Positions 25,501-37,285 of a stretch of DNA of 64,000 bases are shown one piece after another. A model generated the notes under the pieces. That model was given only the letters and a program-made list of their open reading frames with translations, was not told where the DNA came from and searched no databases. A program made the position numbers and the translations under genes. Source of the DNA: Notospermus geniculatus (taxonomy: Eukaryota > Nemertea > Pilidiophora > Heteronemertea > Lineidae); assembly GCA_002633025.1 (NCBI GenBank), contig NMRB01001741.1, positions 1-64,000 on the forward strand, written 5' to 3'. The number at the start of each line of letters is the position of its first letter. Positions within the stretch are counted from its first letter, which is position 1.

Positions 25501-27143
25501 AAGGGTTTCCAGACTAACCTTCTGAACTCAATGCACTGCATACTGGTAGGCCCACTCCTATTCAGAATGTACAGTGGCATTATGATGTAAGCCTCCCTGG
25601 CATACCTGACATTTGAATAGAATTCCAGGACTGCTTGGTTCCACATATACAAGCCCATTGAGTTACCATACTCAGTCAATTGTTGTTATTGCTCATGTCT
25701 GGAATGGTCAAACCTCCAATAAAGGGCATAGCTTGAGAAAAGTTTCACAAAAATGAGATTTTCTCAACAATGAAAACGAATTTTGGAATTCTGACTTTAT
25801 TAACGTGTAGATACAAACCAAAGTTACTGGTATACAGAAGATAGCCTCTTGATTCTTTGTAATAAGGCGGCATTATGTACCGAAAGCTGTACCCTTTGTT
25901 TCAGCTAATGAGTGGATGGACCACAAACTAATTTGTCGTTTTAGTTGTTGCACGGTCCGTCTGATAATTTATGTGTAGATGCAAAGTAAAAAGACTGTAG
26001 TGTTTTAAAGATATTTGACATTTCAGAAAAGTGGGCTTGGAAAATTTGGTGAGTGGACCTATCCCTTAATAGGCCTAGTGTGACATGCGACGCGTGGCGG
26101 AGACTCCAGAGTCTGCATGCAGACTCAACTGACAACTCTAGTTATTCAATATCTTACACAATAATTGAATCTACTCATACATGTGTGCATTAATGAGGAA
26201 TGGTAATGAAAGAGCTGTACAGATGGTGACAGCTTGACGCGTTGTATTTTTGCTGAAAACTCATTAAGTCATAAATTGATTGACGACATCATGCAGAGTG
26301 TAGAGAAAAATAGGCAGTGGTGTGCCCACATGTGACTTCAGAAGCAATTTGAAGGGAGTTATAGTGCTATGATAGATTAGTCACAATAATATTTCTGGAG
26401 TGTTATGTTCCAGACAGGAGTTTTCTCTTTAAAGATAGATTTAATAGTTACTGCATGCCACTTCGCCAATATTATGCATGGAAGGATCAGCGCTTGGCTG
26501 GCAAGCGGGTTTGTTGACAGAGTAGATGAAGAGGTTCTCCTCTAGTGAGATTGATGGATCTGCTAAGAGTTCAGCAGCCAGGAGTCTGGGGGCTGGGGTA
26601 CTGTCTCTATACATCTTAGTCATCCGGGATCTGGAGACAGTGGAGATGAAGGCTTATTGAGCTATCGAAAGGTGATGCTCCAATTTTTCTCCTGCTTCCA
26701 GGTTAATAGTGCCACCACCCACGAAAAATCCCGGCGATATGCGACACAATCCAGCTGAACATGAACCATTGGTAGCTATTGTTTCAGATGACAGGTAAGA
26801 TTGTTGTTGTTGTTGTTGTTGTTGTTGCTGCTGTCACAGACAATCTGGGTTATCTTTGAGTGCCGCTTGGTCATGCCTTTTGGCAGCACCACCCTCTGTG
26901 AGTGACCCCCAAAATAATTCCAGATAATTTCATCCAATCCCTCTCAATTTCAGTGATGAAGAATTTGATGAACCTGTCTTCAAACAGTTTTCAAATGAAG
27001 AGATTACACAACAGCTGATAAAGGACGGTTATAACTTGGACCTTGAACCAGATGACGAGGACTTAGATCTAATACCACCAAAACCAATGAGTAGAGCTTG
27101 TATATGTTGCCAAATGGATCATTCCAAGTGCGTGATACAGTAA
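19550..27143 (+). CDS. FAM219A: FAM219-family protein, complete
   Basis: Exons 19550-19621, 21803-21917, 22116-22197, 26702-26794 and 26954-27143 join in phase to a protein of 183 residues. It starts MDSMDDSGFDSD; the conserved parts follow: QREAARKAA, VDQQPKKSPALLSRSRLIVP, EPLVAIVSDDSDEEFDEP, and the diagnostic C-terminus QLIKDGYNLDLEPDDEDLDL, IPPKP, then CICCQ and a final IQ. These blocks line up with vertebrate FAM219A and FAM219B, which are short conserved proteins of unknown molecular function. The gene symbol denotes the family; A and B cannot be separated here. The first exon is duplicated at 20119-20181 next to inverted repeats. The intron between exons 3 and 4 contains an 816-base gap, so an extra exon could be hidden there, although the phase fits without one. 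Confidence 0.88.
20119..20181 (+). pseudogene. Second copy of FAM219 exon 1
   Basis: Twenty-one codons from MDDSGFDSDP to SVEFK are identical to exon 1 (19559-19621), including the GTAAGATTGAT donor. The sequence just before it is one N at 20117, so the upstream three codons are lost. An allelic copy wrongly placed in tandem is the simplest reading; a real exon duplication is the alternative. Confidence 0.75.
20565..20640. repeat. Nested perfect hairpins
   Basis: GGGCTCCTCGTGAACAATA is faced by TATTGTTCATGAGAAGCCC, and GAGGCGAGCTGTTTCC is present in both orientations on either side. The same unit appears at 19940-19990 and 20755-20850. A further palindrome, CCAGTGACTGTCTTTTAA and its complement, is centred near 20868. 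Confidence 0.75.
24448..25263. other. Assembly gap (816 N)
   Basis: A run of N bases in the third intron of the FAM219 gene. Open frames running through it are meaningless. Confidence 0.99.
25296..25920. repeat. Long inverted repeat next to the gap
   Basis: Arms share CTTTCGGTACATAATG, GTTTGTATCTACACGTT and GAATTTCAAAATT-like blocks: 25296-25460 on one strand and about 25740-25920 on the other. Roughly three quarters of aligned positions match by eye. Non-coding. Confidence 0.6.
26799..26830 (+). repeat. GTT microsatellite
   Basis: About nine tandem GTT/TTG units start five bases after the donor of FAM219 exon 4. Length polymorphism could affect the donor region but not the coding sequence. 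Confidence 0.9.
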
Positions 27144-27884
27144 TAAGACAGGACTTGTACTGTTTGTGATAAAGAGAGAGTGCGGCAAAGGGATCAACCA
27201 GTATCGTCACTTTAACTTGCAACAACATGCAGCGTGAATGAGAATATGTCCGGCTATTAAATACTCATCCTTTTGAGTCTGAGAACGTGAGCACACTCTG
27301 GTTTGTAGATTTCAGAGTAAGTGTTGAAGGTCCATTTCAACAGCTCCTCTGAGAAAAACATGGAGGCATTCGTTAGTGTTGGGGCCATACTCGTATTCTA
27401 AGTTGGTGCCTTTTGTCTCATCCATGTACTGCCCTCCAGGTGAAACAGTCTCTTTCTTTGGTTGGGACACCTAGGGGATGAAAAAATGGGCACACGTGCA
27501 ATCACAATCTGAGAAGTTTTAATGGTGGTTCATGCTGGTCAGAACCTCGTGAAAAGATGTGGAAATACCTGTACTCCTGGGCCCATATTCATAAAACTAC
27601 TTAAGTCTAAGTGTGACACTTATCCTTTATGTTTATGAACATGGACCCTGATATGTATAACATAGTGTTAGCAAGTGACTGGATCTATGTGTATGTTACA
27701 GTAGTGGTTAGACCTCCTCAGAGAGGAAGAGTAGTTAGGCCTAGTTGACAGAAAAGTAGTCTGTTAGGTCTTAAAGACCTCCAGGTGTACGTAACGTCTG
27801 CTGTTTTGTGTTTGTTGTGTGATGAGGACTTATTAATCTTTTGCGGGTAGTGAGTCACCCCGCAGATATTGCACGTAGATATCA

Positions 27885-28020
27885 GAGTGGCTCAGTACCA
27901 ACATCAACGCCTGTCACCGCAGAGGTTTCAGGTTGGACCTGCTCTTCATGTGATAGAGTGGGGGACTCTCTTTGATGATGAAGGTTTTCCCTACACTCTG
28001 CAGGTTTCATCTGCTCTACA
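27885..28020 (+). mobile_element. tRNA-derived SINE-like fragment
   Basis: GAGTGGCTCAGTACC resembles a pol III A box and GTTTCAGGTTGGACC an eroded B box, followed by a body ending GTTTTCCCTACACTCTGCAGG. Similar arrangements appear at 40150-40200 and 41445-41470. Old and degenerate. Confidence 0.35.
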
Positions 28021-28936
28021 TTGAATTCAGCTCTCTGTTAAAAAGAAATGCGGAACTCATCTGTTTTCAATGTGTTTAGGACTGTATCCTCACTGCCAAA
28101 TTATGAAAGAGAATGAAGTATTGGTGCTGTGAACAGATGTTTTGGTCTAGGTGTGGAAGAATAAACAAAGATTTATAGAATGAACTTGGATTATGCCAGA
28201 TCCCCCATCCATGCTGTTCATTAGTGGTGCAAAAATCAAGATGGCTGGGGAGAGAGGGGTTGTGGAGATGTTTTGTTTTGGAAAGATGAAGTTATGTGTA
28301 TAGAATGTTTTTATAATTTACATGTTTTTTTATTGGGAAAGGTTTCCAAAGTTGATCTTGTAAGAAAAGAATCTTATGTTTCTTTTACACGACGTGCTGT
28401 TCTCAGAAGCAGTGCCACACCCGGCACCGAAATGCTGCATTTCAGGAACCCTTTCACTTCTGATCCAATCTCGACCAAGGGACGATCAGCTGAAATACAG
28501 TTGAATTGCCTGGAGCGAGATCAAGTCAACCGCAATCCAGGAATTTCACACATTTTCCCCCCGAGTCGAGGTTGAAGGTTCATAAAGTTTGAAATTTCGG
28601 TGGGGGTGGCACTGCAGTGGAGAACGGCAGGCCGAGTATCAAGAAGAAATGTTTTACTTAAGAGTTTCTTGTCGGACATTCTGTTGTGAAGTGAAGGTTT
28701 GAATCATGCTGTTGCAAGAGGTTCTGTTTACTGGTATATAACATACCTTATATGACAACAATCATGTACACTACAGACCCCTTTACTTGCTGAATTAGTA
28801 CTTAGATTGCTAAATGCACTTGTGTTTCAGACAGAAGTGGAAACTGCAGATCTGAGGATTCTGCCAATCCTTGATTACCAGTGACAAAATCTTATCTTTC
28901 ACCAAGTAATCATGTAGAGCAGGCAATGAAATTATA

Positions 28937-29711
28937 CAGGGTGTCCCAGAAAAAAGGTAACCCTGGCGAAAAGGGTTAATGTGATGAGACCATGCATTTT
29001 AACACTTTTGGCATTGCATCAGAGTAAAGTGGAACCTATGAGCTTTCCATTGATGCCATTGTAACGCCCATGCTGCTATGCATGACTGAGCACCAAGGCC
29101 CTGAAAAAGACATGCAGATTTTGCCTTGTTCCAAGTCAGGTAATTCCATTACGGTAAGTTTGTGTCACACATGGTTGAGGGTCTCATTGAATGTAAGACT
29201 GTTGTGTGATGACTGGGAGGGGTAGGTATTGGCCTATTCCAAGCATATGCAAGTGCTCAAGGCAGTGTGTGGTACAGATTTTGCAATGATGGTTCAGCTA
29301 ACACAGAGCAGAGAGTGTTTGTGCTGAAAAGATTTCAGGAAACGAAGAGTTTGCAAGCTACGCAAGATGCTTTCACGGATACTTTTCAAGATCGGGATCC
29401 TCCTTCCAAAAAGACCATTTGGGACAATGTCAAGAAATTCGAACAGCATGGTACATCAGGATGGCATAAATTACCAACTTGGAACAAGGTAAAATCTGCA
29501 TGTCTTTTTCAGGGCCATGGTGCTCAGTCATGCATAGCAGCATGGGGGTGCTCAGTCATGCATAGCAGCATGGGCGTCACAATGGCATCAACGGAAAGCT
29601 CATAGGTTCCACTTTACTCTGATGCAATGCCAAAAGTGTTAAAATGCATGGTCTCATCACATTAACCCTTTTTGCCATGATTACGGTACCTTTTTTTCTT
29701 GGGACACCCTG
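28937..29711 (+). mobile_element. Tc1/mariner-superfamily element, non-autonomous, with long inverted ends
   Basis: The element begins CAGGGTGTCCCAGAAAAAAG and ends with the inverse TTCTTGGGACACCCTG, flanked on both sides by TA. Each arm is about 200 bases and includes CTTGGAACAAGGTAAAATCT or its inverse, so the element is a near-foldback. Within it lies the start of a transposase-like reading frame (29267-29490). Confidence 0.8.
29267..29605 (+). pseudogene. Transposase N-terminal helix-turn-helix fragment
   Basis: The frame encodes about 75 residues resembling the DNA-binding domain that precedes mariner/IS630-like transposases: EQRVFVLKRFQETKSLQATQ, then PPSKKTIWDNVKKFEQHGT. The frame then runs into the right inverted repeat and stops. 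No DD(E/D) catalytic part is present, so it cannot move by itself. Start codon choice is arbitrary. Confidence 0.7.
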
Positions 29712-30493
29712 TAAATTAGAGAAATCACCGCACGGTGTAGGTCATTCCGATTCAAGCTCTAATGAACATTCCAGCATAATATGTACCACACTTTAGCCTA
29801 GATAAATTCTTGCACAGATGCACTGGTTAGCATGACTGTCTCACATTGCAAATACTAGTATATACATTTTAAAAATTGTTATCTGTGAGAGAAGTTTATG
29901 GTAAGGAAAAGTACTTGAGGTGAAAGGGATTGCAGCATGCATTCCCTTGGTGTAATAGGAATTGCTAAAGCAAGGCCTCCCCACACTTTCTGCATTTCAT
30001 GCAGGGTGCATCCAAAAAAAGCACCACAGTCCGGAGAAGTGTGTGGAAGTCTGCACTACAAAGATGAGGGACCTGATGTTCTCCCAACTCTGCTCCCTAA
30101 GAAAATATCCCTGGTACATGTTACCAGCCTTAGTTAGCTGATCATGTTCCCTGCCTTCGCTGGTCATTTGTCAGCCTTAGCTGGTCGTGATGCCAGCTTA
30201 GGTAGCTTGTTCCCTGTTTAATACCCATGACAATTGACACTCCTCATGGAAATGTTGAAATCATCCTATTTTGTTACTTCAAGAATACAGTAGTCTTCCA
30301 TAATCACTCTTGCTCACCATGAGGCATCGGGTGCATTAGACCTTTGGGCAATCATTGTGGTCAAGTCCGTTGTGCTGAGTTACCGGTAGGCAATTTTTCC
30401 TCCTGTTTTACCTTGTCATTTTTGATGACCAGAAAACCACATAACCCGTAATTTCATCTGACAGTTAGTCTACCAGTAATTCCTTGACAAGCA

Positions 30494-30671
30494 CAGGGGC
30501 GGATCCAGGATTTCGGGAAAGAGGGGGCGCACTGTGCTAGAAACATTGAAATCTGCGGTGAATTTCAATGATTTGCTCCACATTTCAGAATTTCACGGTC
30601 GATTTTAAAGATTTTTTGGCCGAAAGGGGGGGGCGTGCGGTGCGTGCGCCCCCCCCTTGGATCCGCGCCTG
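30494..30671 (-). mobile_element. GGATCC-type inverted-repeat element, copy 3
   Basis: The ends are CAGGGGCGGATCCAGGA and the inverse CTTGGATCCGCGCCTG. The core TTTACAGATTTTTTGGCCGA-like sequence is the inverse of copies at 503 and 4612. This is the best preserved copy of the family here. Confidence 0.75.
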
Positions 30672-31189
30672 AAGCAATCAGTCATGTCTGATAAATGATG
30701 TAATTGTTGGTTATGTGATTTTCTGGTCGCCACAAATCACAGGGTTAAGCCAGGGCAAAAATCCTCGTTATTCAAAGTATCATGCTAAGAACTATTTATT
30801 CCTTCATTACGTTTTCTAAAGTTTTCTTTATTTTGTTTTGAAACGCGAATGTTTGTTGGATGATTCTATTCCTGGAGATTTTGATGCAATGTTATGTGTG
30901 CATCTTCTAGTCATGTCACGATCTTGTGTATCTTGACAAGGATGTTTATGTCAGGAAGATTCTTCGCAGAGAAATTTCCTTAAAGAAAATGACTAAAGTG
31001 TTCTTTGATTAAAAACTCGCTGTCATGCATGTTTAGCAAATTTCTGAATGTGGTACAAGCTGATGTATGTACAGGAGACTGTGTGTTCTGTGCAGTTTAG
31101 AAAATGTGCAAAAGGTTTGGGGTTATGCTTTCCAATGTAGAATGACTTGGCAAGACTCGGTGTCTGAACTTTACTGAAGGCACCACTCC

Positions 31190-31365
31190 ACCACATGAGC
31201 GTTTTCCTGCACAACTTGGCTCTCAATGGGTAACTCAGCCATCGAAAGCTGTGAGCAGTCATCTAGTGTGTCATTGGTCTTAGATTAAGACCCGTGGGAA
31301 CCGACAATGGTGAATTGCCCATTGAGAGCCAACTTGCATGAGAAAACTTGCAAGGATAGCCTTGA
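31190..31365. mobile_element. AGGCGCC-family MITE, partial
   Basis: It contains TTGGCTCTCAATGGGTAACT and the inverse AATTGCCCATTGAGAGCCAA facing it, as in the fuller copy at 5388-5558. The outer ends are eroded (AAGGATAGCCTTGA on the right). Confidence 0.55.
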
Positions 31366-32766
31366 GATCGACTGAAATTACTCTCATGTTGCTAAACGGG
31401 ACCTGTATATTTGTGAATAATGTATAAACTATCAGCAGATGATATATTAGATAAGATATGTTTATGTATGGTCGGTGTATCACTCGTGTGAATGCACATC
31501 TTTTTGAAAATAAATTAATTTTGAAGAATACTTTTGATCGGTTGTGCTTCATCACTTCAGGATGAACTAGAGCTGAAAAGGTTTGGATGATCATCTCATG
31601 TTACTGAGTTTGGTGTACGTGATCTACAGTGTAGGAGACATGGAATGGGGAAGCATTTCATTCAGGAACACACGAGTCCAGAGGTTTATTATACTCAGGT
31701 TGTGAGCAGGGACTATCCACAGTATGATTTTGACAACACCATATACTTTTGTACACATATTTATTTAGACAGCAATCACATCAACTAGTATCAAATGATC
31801 ATAAACATTGATTGCCAGGCTAAATTAAGCACCAAAGAAATAAATTAGAGCTTTCAAGACATTGGTTTTGGGTAGAAACCATTGCATGTTATTAACTTAA
31901 GCGTGGAGTGGAGAATTGTAGGCTCATCATGAGGCGAACCGTGGGAATGCACTTGGTCATGTCATTCACTGCACCATATAATGGTCTGGCATGTATCGGT
32001 AATGCAGTGTCATGTGTCGTGCAGTGCCGTACATAGGGCACCGCAGAATGTAATGCACTGAGGCATGTTTACAACCAAGGTTAAAGTCTGGAAGCTTGAA
32101 GTTTAGAATTATATTGTCCTGTAACATCAAAAAGATAAACCATCACAACCAGTGATTTCAGCAATCCTTGGAAGATAAGTAAGCACATTGATAGCACATG
32201 GAGTTACATAGAGAATGCCTGTTAGGCTAAAATGGCAGTGCTGGTACTGGAATTCAAGTAGAGTTTTCTGTTGGCAGAGAGTCAACTCACATGAGAACTC
32301 TCACATGGAGAGACGCCTTAAGTCAGAGGGTCCTGCGGTGTAGGATCACAAAATGTGATCAGTGTTTTCCCTGATTAAAAAACACGTGACGGCCCGTCAC
32401 GTTTAGAATGCAAACGTCTGTGCCTGCGCCACGTTAAAAAATCTACGTAGTGGAACCGCCACGCTTAAAATATCCACCGTCACGCAAAAAAAATCGGCCG
32501 ACACGCATTATCTGAGCACTCCCAACGCTTGTTTTCATACGGACGCAACAGAGGAAGATGGTTGTTACACACCCCTTTCAACAACGATAATGGATCGGTC
32601 CAATTATACTACCTTTACCACCCGTCTAGCATTGTCTAGTTCATAAACTTGCCAACGAGATTTCATAGATGGCGCTCGGCTCATTGCGCGCGCTTCGGTC
32701 CGTCAAGAAAGTTAGTACTGCGTTGCGTTTTCGGGCACGGAAATGGCGTCTTGCAGTGTTCTAGAA

Positions 32767-35700
32767 TCAAAAATTTTCTACTTCTGTAGAATACCGTGAC
32801 TGAAGAGTTTGTAGCTTTTCTAGAATATCATTATAATCGTCTGCTTCTAATGTCCCCTCCAGAAAAGAATGGAATTTCCTAATGTCCAATCGTTTGGCTT
32901 GTTCTATTAATGTCCCTAACATTTTCCCTACAGCCGGGTGGCTCTGCGCTGATGTCATCATCGCGACGCTACTGACCCCTGAAATGGAAAATGAATCGTA
33001 CAGTATATGCAGAGGCATGGTGATCATGTTTGAACCTCTCAAGCAAATACATTGAAGCCAGTGTCATAAACTACCATATAATGCCTACCTAATGACGATG
33101 GCCTATCTTCTGACGCCATGACACCTGTCGTTGTGATCTTGCGATCAAATATATGCGGGAAGGGATCAACAGTTTTGATCGGTGGGTTGGCTACACAAAG
33201 ACCACTGAAAATAAAACAAAGTGCTGATATTAAAGCTGTTCTAGAGTTTCCGATTGTAAAGTTCCAGCCTGAAGAAGACCCCGGTTGGGGTCGAAAATTC
33301 GCAAACACTCTGGAAATTGCCTTTTTATTTATCATATATTGTGTGTCAATTTTTGTGCTTTTCTTCTCTTTGGCTGATATTAAAGCAATATCAAAATTCG
33401 AACTCATGTCCCACTATGTCCCACTGGCATTGAGCGAGATAGAACCTCCTACAGTAACCTAAGCGATTTTAGTAATAACTGATGAGATAATCTTAATGCT
33501 TACTTAAGAGTCCGAGGATATGATTCGGCAAGATACAGCTGTAGTATTTCGGCAGCAGTGTTACAATTGCCCAGCATCCGAGGTAGATGATCGTACTGCT
33601 TCCTGTAGAAAATAAGGATATGAGAAGAATGCTGGGTGGGGGAGATGGGTTAGAAACGTAACATGAAGTAGAATTTACCAATCATACCTTCTGACTAAAC
33701 CACTAGGAATTCCTCTTAGAACAACACTTGTTGGGCAAATGCGAGGTCAGGATGTATATCAGGAGATTCGCCGAGAGGTGTAAGGGGTGTCCATGGCATC
33801 CTATCTTCCAATGCTAAAAGGGCATCGAGGAAGGTGTTGTCCACTGACAGGGGGTATGGGAAGGATGTCATCAGTGCTGCCACCTGGAATCAAAGAGAGA
33901 AATGTTCAATTTGTACTAGCTGAAAAAGACTTCATTTCTTTCTTAAACGTATCACATGGAGTGTTGATGCATAATCATCGTTCAGAGGCACTACGTCAAA
34001 ATGGCAGACACTGCAAGTGTTAAGAAATAGTCTGTGAAAGCGATCTTGAGCTGTACCCACCTTCCTTCCAGCATTCCCAATTTTGTCCACAACATCGCAC
34101 AAACTGTGGGCACTGGTCTCCAGCCTGAATGGCAACATCATTGTGTCAATGGCAGCGCTGAGAACAGCACTTGTATGATATGATAGATGATCCTGAAAAA
34201 GATTACAAACACACTGTAAACTGAACTCAGCAATGGGTGTCATTTACTTTGCTTAGTACTTCGAGGTCTTAGACTAAGAGCAAAACAAGCCAACTAATAG
34301 TCATACCTACCTTATATGTTACATTTGGTAGCTTGACAGGAGAGCCGACCGATCTCCAGAGGTTTGTGGCACACGATGCTGGCATGAACAACGAACTGTG
34401 TTCAGCCAACATGGAGTAGGAGAGGAGAGAGTTCAACACACGGAACGAATCGTACTGTGGGGTCTGAAAGGGGACAAATTGTGGCACAGTTGTAAGTAAG
34501 GGAATAGGTATCCACCTGATTGTAGGCTGAGTGCTCAGGGCTGCCGTATGTACTCAGCTTTCTGTTCAGTCTAACACGTTGTATGGGAGACGCATACACT
34601 GGGCACTCAGCAGGCAGGTCATGTGACTTGAACAAATACTTGCCGTCTTCTCAAAATGAGCTGGTGAAACCCCAAATGTCAAAATGCTCTTATTGTCAAA
34701 ATCATCAGATAAACGTTCGAGAAGTTTGGAACCTAAGCCACTGAATCCATCGTACGTGTCTACCATCACGTTGAAACCCTGCAAAAGTGTATGTTAATGT
34801 TCTTAAGACTGCTTTCTACCATCCTCATAACATGTTGGTACGACCCAAATGTGATCATTTGAATCACATAAAGACTGTTGACGGATGAGTTGAGAGAGTA
34901 TAGCCTCAGCAGCCCTAGTAGAAACACTTGGTAATACCTGCAGTCTGTCACACTCCTCAGTGAAGAAATGGACATGATCCTCCACTTCATCATCAAACTT
35001 TCTGTCGAGGAGTAGGTTGTACCCGTGGGTGAAGATTTCAAATGGATTCAGATCACTGGAGCAAATTGATAAGAATTGTAAGAGAAACACAGTGATTTTA
35101 TGATGTATTGTCCTCCAGTATGTAAATACAATAAGGTGTTAACCTTTCATTGCGATTGGGTTCCTTTCACAACATGATCAAATGCACTTTTGGAAGGTGA
35201 ATGTGGCAACAATGCCCTGAATTCCTAGCGGATCTAACAACAAGCTACCATTAGAAGGCCTTAAAGAGTGTGTAGCTTGGGTCAGGGTTACTGGTTCATT
35301 TGTATAGTCAAGGTTGTTTCACCTGTCATGCTGATATTCCTCCACAATACACAATGATTTAGGATGATAATGGACTTTCAGATAATCCGACCACACTGAA
35401 ACACTTTCATCCAGATCGTAGAGTTTCTGACCAAATACTTCAGAGTCGGGGCTTGCATCATCATGGGAACTGCTGGTATCTGCAACAGAACACACTCTGA
35501 ACGCTCCTGATGAACACCTCTGTATTCAACTTCAAGAAAAGGCAACATCAGCTGTAGAGGAGTAGTGACTTTGGTTCAACAGAACCTCGATAACTTGGAC
35601 ATTAAACATGTCTCCACTAGAGACAAAGCTGTCATTGATACAGTGGACTTGGGTGGAGTCTGAACCCAATCAGTAGAAAATACTCATTTCATACCAGTTT

Positions 35701-37285
35701 CAATTTCCTTTTCATCATTCATATCTTCACCCTCGGCTTTCTGCACCTCAGCATAACGTGCCTGGAAAAGGTGATCATCAGTTGTGATTATTGAAAAATT
35801 TCACCCATTCCAATGGATTTCATGAATAGCTGTCAATGAACCATATCCCACTTCCAGGTCGTAGAGAGGGCCCTGCCAAGCCCTACTTACTTCTTCCTTG
35901 TCCAAATCTTCCAAAAACTTGTTCTTCCTGCCAGTCTCTGTCTTGTGAAGTGTGACATCTCCTTGCCTAGAATATAATTGAGATGCTTATTGAAAAGTGA
36001 TAGCTGATGCCGAGTTCTTTCTTGTACTCTCTTCAGACCAATGTTTAGTGAATACCAGATAGGAAGAAATGAGTGGCCTTTGATTTAGTTATTCAAAGAA
36101 ACAAGGGTCGAAAGTTCCCTCACCATTTCACATCCTCCTCCAAATTGACATCATACAGAGTTCCTTCTTTTCTCAGAGTATTCAAACTTCCTGGAATGTA
36201 GAAAATGACGCAATGGGAATCTTATAGGAACCAATCATGTTCATTTTGAATCAATGAAAATTGTCACTATGAGATATTTACCAGTTCAAGTTGAATTCAG
36301 ATGCCAACTAAGCCTATGTTCTGAGAAAGTTAAGACTAAGAGGTAGAGATTGATGGTGATCACACAAAACCAAAGACCCCAGCTGCAAGTCAATTTACAA
36401 GTTCATGCTTACCTTTCAAATCTAATGAAATCAGTCTAGGTGTGAAGGTGACATCACCCTGAAGTGAAATAAGATCAGAGTGTAACAAACCCATAATAAC
36501 AGTGGATCAATGAAACAATTACATCATTAGTTGTATTTATACCCACCATGAGAGTTTGGCCCTCCCGAAACACAACATCATGGTTGATTTCTTTCTTGTC
36601 AGGTGACTTAGGGTCATAGATGAATGAAGACTCCTGAAATGAAAAGAAAAGACCGACAGGTTTAGCTGCATTCCAGAATAAAGAAAGACTGTGTGTGTGC
36701 GTGCGTGCGTGTGTGGCCAAAGGATAGCCATGCCACACTGCCATCCAGAGTTGCTGTTTAGTCCTGACCCCTGTGTGACAGATAACATGGATAATACACA
36801 CCACTCAGCTCAGCATGGTCAGCAGGTTGGCATTGATAACAGTAATAGCCTCCACAGCTTGGCCAGCTGCCAACCGACACCCCGCTGGCTGTGACGGTAC
36901 CACGTACCCATCTGACTTGGTCATTTGGTTGGCTCCTCTTTTTTATCTTTGTGACTTGCTTAATATCATGTTTTTTTGTTATGGCGCATGCCATTGCTTC
37001 TTGCAGACTGCAGTTTACCACATGCTTGATCACCAATCAAACCTGCCCTCAAACATGGTTCTCAGTTAACTTCTGAAATGATCAACCTTCTGCCAGTTTC
37101 AGCACAACAAAAGGTCGCATCCGAAACATCTGTCCGAAATAAGATACTGAAGCCATGTATTTTACGCCCTACATTTTGCTCAATCGATTACCGGACATTC
37201 AATGAAGTACCTGTATATTCCACCAGTGAGTCCCAATGTGGTTTGCATAGTGACCTATCTGAAAAGTAACTATTTCTCTTGTCAT
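32767..37285 (-). CDS. MSTO1: Misato homologue (MSTO1), complete but with a frameshift in one exon
   Basis: Fifteen minus-strand exons: 37285-37211, 36633-36547, 36458-36413, 36190-36124, 35966-35891, 35761-35695, 35479-35323, 35055-34938, 34778-34644, 34463-34311, 34192-34061, 33883-33688, 33602-33504, 33204-33089 and 32978-32767 (stop). About 578 residues, against 570 in human from memory. The start MTREIVTFQIGHYANHIGTH matches the misato tubulin-like N-terminus. Other signatures are VVFREGQTL, FTPRLISLDLKGSLNTLRKE, VDTYDGFSGLGSKLLERL, HTSAVLSAAIDTMMLPFRL, PWTPLTPLGE and SVVLRGIPSGL. Misato acts in mitochondrial distribution and morphology and is reported with chaperonin/tubulin assembly in flies. 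All introns keep phase. One uses a GC donor (after 34644), and exon 33688-33883 needs one extra base to stay open. Confidence 0.94.
33688..33883 (-). pseudogene. MSTO1: MSTO1 exon 12 with apparent one-base deletion
   Basis: Translation from the acceptor gives VAALMTSFPYPLSVDNTFLD and continues to PDLAFAQQ near 33728. It then meets a stop, while the conserved SVVLRGIPSGLVR continues in another frame to the donor at 33687. One missing base around 33726-33734 (plus strand CTTGTTGGGCAAA) explains this. The rest of the gene is intact, so a sequencing or haplotype error is more likely than gene death. Confidence 0.8.

Larger units (their letters stand above)
23972..26105. mobile_element. Possible DNA transposon with AGTCTCCGCCACG ends
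   Basis: AGTCTCCGCCACGCCACG at 23972 is matched by the inverse CGCGTGGCGGAGACT ending at 26105. The interior is mostly gap or foldback sequence, and no transposase can be read. The ends are short, so this is tentative. Confidence 0.35.
22198..26701 (+). other. Large intron of the FAM219 gene with assembly gap
   Basis: A 4.5-kb intron. It holds a C run with an N (23203-23220), a tRNA-like fragment in minus orientation near 23260-23325, an element bounded by AGTCTCCGCCACG ends (23972-26105), the gap 24448-25263 and an inverted repeat at 25296-25920. No exon is seen. Confidence 0.6.
27144..32766. other. Region between FAM219 stop and MSTO1 stop
   Basis: The two genes converge here. The first part is probably FAM219 3' untranslated sequence, with AATAAA-like signals near 28157. 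It contains tRNA-like SINE fragments near 27880-28020, a Tc1/mariner-type element (28937-29711), an inverted GGATCC-type element (30494-30671) and AGGCGCC-family copies (31190-31365 and 32270-32325). No convincing gene of the host was found. Confidence 0.6.
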
